The notes below the pieces were generated by a model. The model searched no databases and was not told the origin of the DNA. It saw only the letters and a list, made by a program, of their open reading frames with translations. Positions 42,791 through 54,590 of a DNA stretch of 64,000 nt are shown here, in pieces. Source of the stretch: Terfezia claveryi (lineage: Eukaryota > Ascomycota > Pezizomycetes > Pezizales > Pezizaceae). The position numbers and the translations under genes are program-made. Location: positions 1-64,000 of the forward strand of contig WHUX01000139.1 of assembly GCA_015179025.1 (NCBI GenBank), given 5' to 3'. Each line of letters begins with the position of its first letter. Position 1 is the first letter of the stretch.

Positions 42791-43216
42791 TGTAATGAAT
42801 AGTACTAGACAGTATTTATTCAGTACCATTTATACAATCTATATCTATAGGTATGGATATTTGTATATTTCAGTTCTACTGAGGTAAGACCTTAGAAGGG
42901 TAGGGAGATTACTATGTAGGACATTCCCGAAGGAAAAAGTAATTAACTAGTGTAATCTATCTTATATGATTTGTGCTATCTAAACTATATAATCTTGATC
43001 TGATTAATATATAGTCTTGCTGCTGCTATATGCTTGCTTCTTGTTTCTTGTAGATTCCAGAGGGAATCTGGCGGCCTATTTATACTTCTCTGAGATATAA
43101 TAACTAAAGAAATAAAAAGAATAAAGGGTGGCATACCAGAAGGTAGTGCGCTGTACAAAAGGGGTCATGTGGCCATATTAATAAGTTACACGCCCTAACA
43201 ATAGTCATGTGGCCAT
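42791..43216 (-). repeat. Left LTR of element G, part 1
   Basis: The first 87 bp (42791-42877, beginning TGTAATGAATAGTACTAG) match 57167-57253 with eight differences, all transitions. The rest continues until element C interrupts it. A 40-41 bp tandem unit containing GTCATGTGGCCATA and AATAAGTYACA flanks the insertion point. G is a minus-strand element, so this is its 3' LTR. Confidence 0.6.
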
Positions 43217-43783
43217 TGTCACAACCGTGTTCTTCGTCTTGATTTGACACTCGAACAGGCTTGTTCAGGTGTCGTGCTGTTCTGACACTTGAACAGGCTT
43301 GTTCGGGTGTCGTCGATGGGTGATTGTTATCTTAGCTTCCGAGATAGGAATCTCGGGAAGCTTATTCCTTCCACGGCCTTAGCTTGGAATCATGTATATA
43401 TATCTTCATTTCTTCACCCTCTCGTTGGATCCCCATCCAACGTCTTGTATACCCAATACAGGACCTTGCTTCCCCCAGCGCTTGTGCACCTCCCATGTAC
43501 ACATCCTTGTCTCGAACATACAACTCTGCAGTACAGCTGCCTCCCTTGACACACGAGGCAACTGCCTCCGCATGTCTCGTGCCCCTTGCTCTCTGCCTCT
43601 CTTGCCTCTTGCCCTTACCCCCCCGTCTCAGTCTTCCCCTAGTCACACACGTAGCGTTCCTACGTATGTCTTACCCTAGCCTTTCCCCAGATCACACACG
43701 TAGCGCTCCTACGTGTGCGATTGCCCCTTGCCACTTCCCCGGCGTACCCCTTGGTCGCCTTGTCCCCCAGAGCCCTCGTTACA
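43217..43783 (+). repeat. 5' LTR of element C
   Basis: TGTCACAACCGTG to CTCGTTACA. Two palindromic 28-bp repeats (43246-43273, 43284-43311), TATA run 43395-43403, then 40 bases later ATCCAACGT (43435-43443). Its exact complement ACGTTGGAT (43786-43794) lies 2 nt past the LTR, as in A. Confidence 0.93.
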
Positions 43784-43811
43784 CTACGTTGGATCTTTCA
43801 GACCAACCGGT

Positions 43812-44967
43812 ATGATGTCCGCGAACATTCCACTACCCGCCGATAGTATCACAGCCTGGAGGGCGACTCCGATTCCATCAGACCTGACAGAACTATCAGC
43901 ATACCGAAGAACTATGATCGAAATATTCACAGAGACTTATGCCATTGGCGAACAACAAGGAGCGGACCTTCAGAAAGCCAAAAAGCGAATCCGAGAAGCC
44001 GAAGACGAAATAACCCTCCTTCGAGAAGATGCAGCAGAGGACAGGATAACCATCCGGAGACAGACTCGTGCCTTGGACCTAGCCGACGGTCCAAGGAACC
44101 AGAAAACACAAGACCTACCAACCCCGCCCAAGTTTAATGGGGACCGGGGCCGGTTACGAGCATGGAAGAACTCTGTACAAATAAAACTCTCTGGGGACTC
44201 GGCGAAGTTCCCCACTGTCCACCACCAGCTCTCATACGTCTATGACCTCCTGGAGGGTAAGGCCATGGACCAGGTACAGCCCTTCGTCAAGGCAACGGGG
44301 ATTGATCTAGTAGACATCCCGGCACTAATGGCAATCTTAGACCGAGCCTTCGGGGACCCGGATCCTAAAGAAACCGCCAGCAGGGCCCTGCGTGACCTCA
44401 AGCAAAAACACAATGAACTGTTAACCTATGTCGCCGAGTTCTACAGGCTGGCAGCAGAGCTCAATTGGAATGACGAAGCCAATCTCGACCAGTTCAAAGA
44501 CGGGCTTACCTTCGAGCTGAAAAAGGCTCTGGTCTACTGCCCACCGACCAAGACCCTGAAGGAACTTATTGAGCAAGCTAGCTGGGTGGAACAGCAGACA
44601 GCGGCACTAAGAGCCTCCCAAAAGACACTCCCGACCTCGACTCCCCGTACCCCCTTCTTGATAGCACGCACCCAACAACAACCCACACCGGTCAACAAGC
44701 CTGCACACCCCTCCCTGGTAGCGGGCAGCCCCATCCCTGGTAGCGGGTGGGGCTGCCCCCATGGACCTGTTAGCAGGTAGACCTCGTCTTACCCAGGAGG
44801 AAAGGGACCGTCGCTGCACTTAGGGTTTGTGCATTGCATGCGGAAAGGGGGACCATTTTATCGTGGCATGTCCCCTCCACAAAAACCGCTCGATGGCCGC
44901 CCACGCCATCTCCGAAACCAGGATTAAAGAGGTGGATGAGTCGGGAAAAGCCCTGTCCCTTGCATAG
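43812..44967 (+). pseudogene. gag of element C, frame broken by small duplication
   Basis: ATG at 43812 opens the charged N-terminus (DLQKAKKRIREAEDEITLLRED), the capsid-like region (KFNGDRGRLRAWKNSVQIKL ... LLEGKAMDQVQPFV ... LTYVAEFYRLAAELNW) and a linker. At 44712-44757 an extra segment duplicates TCCCTGGTAGCGGG and makes a 10-bp inverted repeat (GGCAGCCCCA / TGGGGCTGCC); it shifts the frame to a stop at 44778-44780. In the other frame the knuckle CIACGKGDHFIVAC (about 44830-44872) follows, and gag ends at TAG 44965-44967. Confidence 0.88.
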
Positions 44968-44988
44968 TCACTGACACTAGCAAGGGAC
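44943..44988 (+). promoter_or_regulatory. -1 frameshift signal of C
   Basis: GGGAAAA (44943-44949), 5-nt spacer, 9-bp stem GTCCCTTGC (44955-44963) / GCAAGGGAC (44980-44988). The -1 frame is open into the protease through codons for TDTSKGPALGHLSL. Confidence 0.75.
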
Positions 44989-47900
44989 CTGCACTAGGTC
45001 ATTTGTCTTTGTCGTTTTTCTCTGTTCCTGTATCTATGTCTGTTGATGAATCTCACTTGTTTGGCGAGCACTTTGTAGTACCAATAACTATTGAATTCAA
45101 TGGTAAAACAGTGGTAATATCAGCTCTTATAGATTGTGGTGCTTCGGGAATGGCCTTCATTGATCAGACCTTTGTCAGTAAAAATTCGATACCAACAGCC
45201 AAACTCAAGACCCCCGGCCGTCTTGATGTTATTGATGGCCGTCCAATCTCTTCTGGGGCTATTACCGATCTTGCTTGCCTGCCCAGCGCCATTGGGGACC
45301 ATTCGGAGAGTTTACCGATGTTTGTGACCAAGCTCAAATACCCTATTGTTCTGGGGATTCCTTGGCTCCGAATGCATGATGTCTCCGTTAACTTTGGCTC
45401 TTACACCTTGACTTTCAATAGTGTGTATTGCAAGAGGCACTGTAGTGCTCTACGAACTGCCGTTAAAGGGTTATGTGCACTACCCCCCCCGGTAGAGGAC
45501 CCTGCCCAGGTAGTACACCAGACCACATATATCAACGTTGACAACCCTCCTGCTTCTGTTCCTGTTCCCCCTGTTTCCCCAAAACCCCTGAGTGTTAGCT
45601 TTATTGGTGCAGGGGCTTTCGCTTACCTCACCAGGAGGCACAAGCTGAAGGCACATGCCCTCTCTATACATGATATAAACCTGGAAATCAACAAGACAAG
45701 GTCCAAAGAAGAATGGAAGTCCATGGTCCCAGATGAATACCACGAGTTTATTGACCTATTCTCGGAAAAGGTTGCGGAAAAGCTTGCCCCCCACCGACCA
45801 TACGACTACACAATCCCACTGATCGAAGGAAAAACTCCCCCTTATGGCCCTGTCTATGGAATGTCCCGAGCGGAATTGGAGGCCTTGAAGAAGTACCTGG
45901 AAGAAAACCTTAACAAGAGCTTCCGGTTGTGTGTGGACTATCGTGGCCTGAACGAGATAATGGTCAAGAACAGGTATCCCCTACCTCTGATCCAGAAAAC
46001 ATTAGCCAGGCTCTCCAAGGCAAAATGGTTCACTAAACTGGATTTGAGGGGAGCCTATAACCTGGTCCGAATAGCTGAAGGTGAAGAGTGGAAAACGGCC
46101 TTCCGCACCTGGTACGGCCACTTCGAGTACAACATCATGCCCTTCGGATTAACCAACGCCCCGGCCTCTTTTCAACACTTTATTAACGACACCCTACGAG
46201 ACTTCCTAGATGTGTTCTGTATGGCTTACTTAGACGATATCCTAATCTATTCGGATACCCTAGCAGAGCACAAAATCTATGTCTGGCAGGTATTGGAGAA
46301 GCTGGAGCAAGCTGGGTTGTACCTCAAGCCCGAGAAATGCGAGTTCCATATGCAGGAGGTTAAGTATCTAGGGTTGATTATTACCACGGAAGGTATTAGA
46401 ATGGACCCTGCCAAGGTCACCGCCGTTCAGGAATGGGAAATCCCAACAAATCTCAAGGATGTCCAGGCCTTCCTGGGATTCGCCAACTTTTACCGACAGT
46501 TCATTCTAGGATATTCCAAGATCGTGGCCCCCCTCACAGCCCTGACCAAAAAGGACTGGCGATTCCACTAGAGTCCAGAAGCCCAATCCCCCTTCCAGAA
46601 TCTCAAGGAAGCCTTCTGCTCAGCTCCCATACTAGCTCACTTTGATCCCGATAGCGAGTGTATCGTGGAAATGGATGCCTCTGACTATGTCTCCGCCGGA
46701 ATCCTGTCCCAGTATGTCAATGGAGTCCTCCACCCAGTGGCCTATTTCTCTAAAAAGCACTCCCCAGCAGAGTGTAATTACAAGATCTATGATAAGGAAT
46801 TAATGGCCATTGTCCAAGCTTTTGAGGAATGGAGGCCTCACCTGGAGTCAGCCAAGGGGATCATCGAGGTGCTATCCGATCATAAGAATCTTGAGTACTT
46901 CACCACCACTAAGCTGCTGAACCGACGGCAGGCTAGGTGGTCGGAGTTCTTATCTCAATTCAACTTTAAGATCAAGTATCGGCCTGGAAAAGCTGGGGGT
47001 AAACCAGACGCACTGACCAGGAGATCAGGAGATCTCCCTAAGGGGGGGGATGAAAGGCTAAAATACCAGAACCAGGTGGTACTGAAGCCGGAAAATTTTG
47101 ACCTGGCCGCCAATGTTCTGGCTGAGGCTGAGGCTGAAGCTGAGATCGTGGATGTCGAGGATGATGCAGATGCTGGAAGTGATCTCCGACAACAGGTAAA
47201 AAGGGCATACGTGGAGGACCCACTGGCCAAAGGCATTATCGCCGCAGTGGATTCTGGCCAGCGCCGCCACACCAAGATTTCCCTAGCTGAGTGTACGACT
47301 CAGGACGGCCTTCTCTATCACCTGGACCGCCTCTACGTGCCTGCAGACGATGAGCTATGCCTGTGATTGATCAAGGAACACCACGACACACTGGCAGCGG
47401 GTCACCCTGGAGTGGCTAATACGTTAAAGTTGCTGTCCAGGCAATATACGTGGATTGACCAATGGAAGGAAGTGGAGTGGTACATACGGAATTGCCATGT
47501 CTGCAAGCGTGCCAAACCCACCCGTCACGCTCCTTATGGTACCCTGAAGCTCCTGGAAGTCCCAGAACAACCCTGGCAATACCTGACTATGGACTTCGTC
47601 ACCGGATTGCCGGAAGACTCGGGATTCAACGCCATCTTGATGGTAGTGGATCAGTTAACGAAAATGAGGTATGTGATACCCTGTCGAAACACCTGCTCGG
47701 CCCCCGAATTGGTATCCCTCTACCTGGATAATGTTTTCCGTTACCATGGCCTCCCAGCATCGATTGTCTCAGACCGTGGCCCTCAGTTTGTCGCCGACTT
47801 CTGGAAAACATTCTGTGAGCTGTTGGGTATCGAAGTACACCTATCTACGGCATACCACCCTCAGACTGATGGCCAGTCAGAACGTATGAACGCTATCATG

Positions 47901-48647
47901 GAGCAATATCTGAGGGCGTACATCAATTACCAGCAGAATAACTGGGTTTCATTGCTGGCCACCTATGAATTCTCCGCCAACAACCACTTCTCAGAGACCC
48001 TGAAGACCTCCCCATTCCTGGCCAATTATGGCTGGCACCCTCGGTTCGTAGACTCCCTGGCACCTCTGCGCAAGGCTAGGGAGAATGCCCCAGCTAAGGA
48101 GTTCGCCACGCAGATTTCTGAACTTCACTCTACCCTGAAAGCCGAGCTGGGATATGCGCAAGCCAGGCAAGCCGAATATGCCAATGGATCATGGTTGCCA
48201 GCCCCCAAGTATCAGCCAGGAGATAAGGTGTGGCTCTCCAGCAGGCACTTCTGGACGGAACGGCCATCTCGCAAGCTCGATCATAAGTTCCTGGGTCCAT
48301 TCGAGGTGGTGGCCGCTGTGGGCACTCATGCCTATCAACTGAGGTTCCCCAAGGACATCAAACGCCACCCGGTTGTACACGTATCGGAAATTGAGCCAGC
48401 GGCTGACGATCCCCTCCCAGGGCAGAAACATCCCCCACCCCCTCCAGTGGTTATCGAAGGTGAAGAAGAATGGGAGGTGGAGGAAGTGCTGGACTCTCGA
48501 AAGAGGTATGGGCATCTGCAGTACAAGGTTAAATGGGTAGGGGACGAGGAGGCTACCTGGCAACCCGCTGAGGACCTGGAAAATGCTCAGGATCTGGTCT
48601 CCCTGTTCCATCAGCGATACTCGAGGAAGCCCCGTCCGGTTGAGTGA
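44968..48647 (+). pseudogene. pol of element C, 66-bp RT deletion and two stops
   Basis: Protease LIDCGASG, RT with YLDD (about 46230), RNase H (EMDASDY), integrase with HHDTLAAGH / CHVCKRAK finger and DDE core, GPF region and full chromodomain (EWEVEEVLDSRKRYGHLQYK ... LFHQRYSRKP), ending at TGA 48645-48647. At about 45923, NKSF runs directly into RLCVDYRG. The 22 residues present in A (through PVLFVKKSDGSL, RT block 1) are missing in frame. Nonsense codons: TAG 46569-46571 (TGG in relatives) and TGA 47364-47366 (CGA in relatives). Confidence 0.92.
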
Positions 48648-48847
48648 TCTCCCTATGTCTGAGTTGGGGTTCCTGTCCTTGTTCTTGTTATTGTTGTCTC
48701 TGTTGTCATCTGCGATACATGTGGTGGGTCTTTGTTGTTTGGAGTTGGGGTTCTCGTTCTTGTACTTGTTGTTGTTTCCTGTGTTAATTTTGCCGGTTGC
48801 TGTGCCCAGGCCTCCATCACTAGAGCTCCAGTCTAAAGGGGGAATAG

Positions 48848-49413
48848 TGTCACAACCGTGTCCTTCGTCTTGATTTGACACTCGAACAGGCTTGTTCGGG
48901 TGTCGTGCTGTTCTGACACTCGAACAGGCTTGTTCGGGTGTCGTCGATGGGTGATTGTTATCTTAGCTTCCGAGATAGGAATCTCGGGAAGGTTATTCCT
49001 TTCACGGCCTTGGCCTGGAATCATGTATATATATCTTCGTTTCTCCGCCCTCTCGTTGGATCCCCATCCAACGTCTTGTATACCCAATACAGGACCTTGC
49101 TTCCCCCAGCGCTTGTGCACCTCCCTTGTGCACATCCTTGTCTCGAACATACAACTCTGTAGTACAGCTGCCTCCCTTGACACATGCGGCAACTGCCTCC
49201 GCGTGTCTCGTGCCCCTTGCCCTCTGCCTCTCTTGCCTCTTGCCCTTGCCCCCCGTCTCAGTCTTCCCCTAGTCATACACGTAGTGTTCCTACGTGTGTC
49301 TTATCCTAGCCTTTCCCTAGATCACACACGTAGCGCTTCTACATGTGCGATTGCCCCTTGCCACTTCCCCGGCGTACCCCTTGGTCGCCTTGTCCCCCAG
49401 AGCCCTCGTTACA
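48848..49413 (+). repeat. 3' LTR of element C
   Basis: Follows a polypurine stretch AAAGGGGGAATAG. Two palindromic repeats, as in the 5' copy. 48648-48834 is untranslated and rich in TTGTT. Confidence 0.93.
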
Positions 49414-49661
49414 GCCATAGTAATAAGTCACATGCCTTAAATAATAGTCACGTGGCCATAATGAGAGTGTCTTCATATAGTAAGTTCCATGGAATTTCCT
49501 ATAGCAAATTCTGCATGCTATGGATACTTATAAAGTAGGAGGAAATAGTAGAAGGCTAGTCCTTTAACCAAGAGGCTTAGTTACATAACATAGTAGTAAT
49601 ATAGGAAATACAAAAGTATATAATTAATTATATAAGCAATGAAACAATGTTCTCTATTATA
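49414..49661 (-). repeat. Left LTR of element G, part 2
   Basis: Resumes at the TSD of C with another unit of the GTGGCCATA/AATAAGTCACA tandem repeat. Its end is placed at 49661, where TATTATA is followed by CTTCCCC, a polypurine tract on the minus strand. With part 1 the LTR would be about 669 bp. The boundary is inferred; 49662-49869 holds the 3' UTR. Confidence 0.5.
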
Positions 49662-49869
49662 CTTCCCCATATAGAAGAATTTCCTATCCTTACTTCTCTT
49701 GCTCTGCTATATTGGTTGCCATATTTCCTAAGATTTGATATATTGTTAATACATTAGTATTAACATTAATATCCTTAGTGTTTCCTTGACTCATGATTCT
49801 ATCTTGTTCTTGTTGTATAAGAGCTTAAGTCTCATCTCTAGTTTATGGTCCTTATTTTCCTCTAGTCCT

Positions 49870-51237
49870 TCAATGTGTCTTGAATGTATCTTCCATACTT
49901 CCAGTCATCCAGAAGTCTTGGAGAATTTTGGTAGTGATATTCTTAGCATTTACTCAGGAATCATGTTTAAGAGAGTATCCTAGCCATGTGATCTTATATT
50001 GTCTTTTTCCCCTTCAAGGAGCTGTTCTAAATTCTAATACCTTTTCAACTTTATAATGATCATCTTGAATTGGTCCCGGTTCTTGAAATTGTCTGTGAGG
50101 AAACTGGGTAGGATCATTTTTATAATAGGGTTTGACTTTGCTCATATGAAAAGTATTATATATGAGGTGAAAGTTAGGTTGAATAGATAGGTCTAATCTA
50201 TAGTTATTGTATTTCCAATTACTAGAAACAATAGGAAATGGGCCTAGCCATTTTGGTTTGAGTTTAAGTGAGACATGCAATAGGTTGATATTTTATAAGG
50301 AAAGCATAACTTGTTATCCGACTAAAAATTTGGCTATATTAGGAAGTCGTTTGTTCGCTTGAGATACTTGTGTCATTTTAGTGTCATATAGGTTTTTAGA
50401 CATTACCTTATGATGTTCATTTACTGGTACATATACATTAATACAGTATAGAAGTATCAATACAACAAGATATACATTAAATCCAAATAGGGTGGAAAAG
50501 GGGCTATTCTGTCTACTGGTATTATACCTAGAGTTAAGTTTTAACTGTATCTCTAGTTGTTTTTGTAGCCAATTATATCCTTCTATTTTACAGACTCTTG
50601 CTACTTGCAGAATTTCTTTGTTTACAATTTCTGATTGTCCATCTGCACATGGATGATAGACTACATGAGTATCAAAAGTAGCAGTACATTATTCTGCTAT
50701 GAAATTATCTGAGACAGAAATAAGAAACTTGAATCCTGATTATCTATCAACAATGGTCTAAAGTTGTGAAATACAAACTAGATAATCTTCTTCAACAGGA
50801 ATATTTGGGTACAAAATTGAATACTTAGTAAATACAAGTGCTAACTTAAGAAAATCCATTGATATGTCTATCCATAGCCTGCTTGGTATATATAATGGGG
50901 TTATGTGTTCAAGTAGTGCCTTGTTAGAATACTTTGTCTATTGATAAGTATCACAACTTCTGATATAGTCCTTAGTTGGTTCTGTAAAGGACTAACAATC
51001 ATATTGGTCAGTAAGATATTTCATTGTTTTTTTAATGCTACTATAAGCAGTTGCTTTATATGCATCTTTAATAACCAATTCCAGATAGTTCTTACCTTCG
51101 ATGTTAAAAGTAGAGAGCAAGACTAATCTCTATTGACCTTGTCAGTTCTTTACATACAAAAATTCATCTTTTCTTCTATAATCCTTATAGTTCATAAAGA
51201 TATTATAGTAGTTTTTTCAGATAGAACATACTCTCAT
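49870..51237 (-). pseudogene. Integrase and chromodomain of element G
   Basis: A single minus-strand frame with scattered stops reads, from 51070 down, the HHCC finger (KDAYKATAYSSIKKTMKYL, C..Y), the catalytic domain (WIDISMDFLKL ... IVDR ... YHPCADGQSEI), SPFSTLFGFN, the GPF region (KLKPKWLGPFPIV) and a chromodomain-like end (VEKVLEFRTAP ... YKITWLGYS ... ILQDFWMTG), stopping at TGA 49872-49870. Several His and Cys codons have become Tyr, in keeping with C-to-T/G-to-A decay. The frame is continuous with the zinc-knuckle region upstream. Confidence 0.75.
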
Positions 51238-52560
51238 TCACGATTGATATGTGGCTTTCATACCTGTACCTTGGTCAAGCCAATGTGTGATAAAGTAGTC
51301 CTTGTTGTTTTCCCATCCATTGCTAATATGTTTCTCTTCAATGAGCTTGTTGAGGATCGGTTCGATCCTTTGGTTGAAGTCCTTGATGGTGGGTTTCTTC
51401 TCCTTACATATAGAAGTATTATATCCTGAGAACTTACAGAAATTATAATGCTGTTTAGAGGTCTTAGTATCTTGAATGAAAGAGGGTGTCGGGTCTTTGT
51501 CAATAGCTACTCGCTTTTTGGAATAAGTAGTGATAGCAGAGGTATTAATTGGAATTATGTTACTACTGCTAGAGGTTGCAGCTAGTTGTTCAGGTGCATT
51601 CCATATTTGTTGTAGGGCAACAGAAGTATTAATGATCACCTGTTCCATTTGTCAGTTGCTCATTTGTTCAGTAGAGTTATTGAACTGAATATTAGGTTGG
51701 AGAGAGGGGTGTGTTAGCTTGTTAGTGTTCTATCTCTTTGCCTATTCCTTAATTTCATGAATAGCTTCTTCACAGCTGAGAGCTTATAGAAGTGGATATG
51801 CTGGTATTTGTTGTACTAGTGCTAGTTCTTTTCAAGACTTATTTGCAGATATGAGATGCACAATACGAGACGTAAGGAATTTCTTCTCCTTCTTAAGAAC
51901 TGAGGCTAATAGGTCACAGTTCAAACTGCCATGTCTATAGTAGTTGCAAATTACATATGTTTCGATAGTGAACAAGTTGTTGTTCATGGCATGGGAACTG
52001 CCATGAGTTGGACAGTAGAAATCTCGACAAACAGACCAAAGCATCCTTTTGTGTTGTTACCAATTGCTATGAGCTAGGTCAATGGCAATTTCTTTTACTT
52101 CTTCAGGAGTGAGCTCGTTTTGTTGAGCATTTTCAAAAGAGAGAGGCCTATATCTTAGTCCAAGAACTGTTAAAGGTTTGTTCTTGTTTATATTGGATAT
52201 ATGATTATACCCACTAAAAACTTCTAATAGTATGGTAGATAGAGTCTTATTATCTAAGGACTCTTTTTCCTTCATTACATCATATTCACTTTCTTTGTCC
52301 TAGATATCCTGGAAATATGGACAGATGATATGTTGTCTAAGTTCTTCTACTCTTCTATAATATTTGTTGAAGTCGTAGTTGACATACTTGAAATTGATAG
52401 CTCTGCGAGAAACTATATTATTCTGAGTAGAGGTTTCTGGTAAGTAGAAAGTTGTTAAAGCGTTGGTAGAAATATTACGATTTTATGTATGGTTGGGAGG
52501 ATCAATACTATTGGAAATATAATCGTCCTTAGTAGTGGGAGTATCCAAGTATTTATGCGC
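51238..52560 (-). pseudogene. Post-RNase H region of G with zinc-knuckle motifs
   Basis: Same frame as RNase H upstream and integrase downstream, about 440 codons, where other Gypsy elements have roughly 100-150. It contains a helical part (NKYYRRVEELRQHI, LTPEEVKEIAIDLA) and then three knuckle-like motifs: CPTHGSSHAMNNN (about 51979-52014), YVICNYYRHGSLNC (51916-51957) and YNFCKFSGYNTSIC (51406-51447). The last two fit CX2CX4HX4C if Tyr stands for mutated Cys/His codons (TGT/CAT to TAT). No known domain was recognised. Element F has a similar module in the same place. Confidence 0.55.
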
Positions 52561-54590
52561 TATTGATAGAGTGTCTGCTATCAAATTTTCCTTTCCTGTA
52601 GTATACTATATATCTGTATTAAATTCCATTAGGTAATCTTACCATTGCCTTAATTTCTGACTTGTAGGTATTTTAGTATGAAAGGTTACTAATAGTTTAT
52701 GGTCAGTAAGGATAGTAAACTTGTGACCTCTTAATTGTGCTTCAAAAAATTTCAATGAGTCAATAATTGCTAATAATTCTTTTTGAAAGGTAGAATAATT
52801 GAGTTGTACTAGATTAAATTTTTAGAGTAGAAATACAATAGTCTAATGTACGTTAACATTCTTTGACCAATCCACAATCCTAGTTCTATATTACTAGTAT
52901 CACAGACTAAATATTTGGGTTTAGTAGATTTATTATTCTAGGGTTTTAAAACATGTAGGGAATTTATGAGTTCCTTAAGTTTTTCAAACATCGTATTATA
53001 AGTATCTGTCTATTCCCATTTCTTTATTTCTCCTTGCAGTTCTGATAGAGCGCTTGTATACAATGCTAAATCAGGAATAAATCTGCTGAGATAATTAATA
53101 ATTCCAAGAAATCCTCTAAGATCTTTTTTTCTTATAGGACTTGGAAATATTAATATAGTAGTTCTCTTCTTGTAGTCTACATGTAATCCATCTGATATCA
53201 AAACATGTCCTAAGATTTCCAATCTTATAGTGAAGAACTGGCTTTTACTTTCTTTAAGATAGAATTTCTCGTCCTGTAGATATTGAAGTACCTTCTTCAG
53301 TAATTCTACATGTTCTTAATATGTATCGGAGAATATAATAATATCATTAATATAGATAATTAAATTTTTATAGACCATGTCCTAAAAGATTTCATGCATA
53401 ATATAAACCATAGTAGCTGGTGTATTACGATCTCCTTATTGCATAACTCTACTTCTGAAATATCCCATATAATATAAAAAGGTATAGTGTTACTTAGATT
53501 CTTTATTATTCCTAATATTAAAATATCCATTAGCTAAGTCAAGCTTAGTCCAAATGGAATTCTCTGCTACTAGTTCTATTGCTTTATTAATATCTGGCAA
53601 TGAGGTGTAGTCTAGTTCAATAGCTAAATTACGGTCTCAACAATCATTAATGTGTCTGGCTTTATCCAGTTTGTCTCATTTAGGGATAGTGAACATAACT
53701 ATAGCATTTGTATTATTTACTACTTTATATATATGACCTGATACTTCTTCTTCGACTAATTTGTCATTGATTTATTGTCTAAATTGATGTCCTGAAGGTC
53801 GCCATTTTGGTATCCAAGTAGCTCTGGCTTTTGGTTTGATAGAGTAATTAATCTTTCTTAGTAGCAGTAATTCCTATAGAATTGTTTTGGGAAATAATAA
53901 GGGAAACTCTGTTACAGGGTTGAATTGTTTCTGTAATATAGAAACAGCTGTCATGAGTTCTTTTTCTAAATCAGTATCTTCTGCGTCACTAATATTTTCC
54001 TAATTATCTAGTTCACTATAATCTGTAACTGATTTACAACTGACCTGTATATATGCCGATCTTATACTATTCATTATAGTTCTAGATCCCTTCCATACAC
54101 TTAGCTGGAATTAAGGAATATTTTCTGGTTAGATAGTGACTGGTTCCTGATAGGCAGGAATTATTGCTTACACTTTGCTGAGAGCAGGTTCTCCTAGTAT
54201 CATGTCCCATCTAGTTAAATAAGCTACATAGAACGTTCATTCTTCTACATAACCTATCCAATCTAGTTTAATAGTACAAGCTTTATTTATTATTGCTTTT
54301 GAGCTTTTAATTGCAGAACTTAACAATTTCTTCTTAATACTTCTAGTCAATATTTTGTATAGGTATACAAATTTAGAATTAATTAAGTCTCCTCCTTTCA
54401 TTTAGAGATCAATTAAAGCTAGTGTAGGGTATTTGTTAGCTCTAACGAATACCTTGCTAAAATCTGGTACCTGTCTTGATAAGGGTTGTTCCTTGATTTT
54501 ATTCTTATTGTTTTTGTTTTTGGTAGCTATCATTATAGCTAAATTTTGTATGGCTGTATGTATTGGTACCTTATTTTGTCATTTCCTATA
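52561..54590 (-). pseudogene. Protease, RT and RNase H of element G
   Basis: Minus strand: protease segment LALIDL..KGGDLINSKFVYLY (about 54360-54430). RT with LDLANGYFNIR, QGDRNTPATM and the catalytic box YIND (53354-53343; YIDD expected). Connection (GHVLISDGLHVDYKK ... FLGIINYLSRF ... ALSELQGEIKKWE, 53222-53010) and RNase H (GHKFTILTDHKLLVTF ... YTTGKENLIADTLS, to about 52565). RT is in a different frame from RNase H, so at least one indel lies near 52900. Many stops. The motifs match F closely. Confidence 0.7.

Larger units (their letters stand above)
43217..49413 (+). mobile_element. Ty3/Gypsy chromovirus element C, nearly complete
   Basis: LTRs 43217-43783 and 48848-49413 (567 and 566 bp), with TSD GCCAT at 43212-43216 and 49414-49418. 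Same family as A and B. Pol has only two stops and a 66-bp deletion, so C is the youngest of the three by coding damage. It is inserted in a tandem repeat within the LTR of G. Confidence 0.96.

Noticed and set aside
51238..52560. A separate transposon nested between RNase H and integrase of G
   Set aside because: No terminal repeats or target duplication seen, the reading frame is continuous on both sides, and F shows a comparable module.
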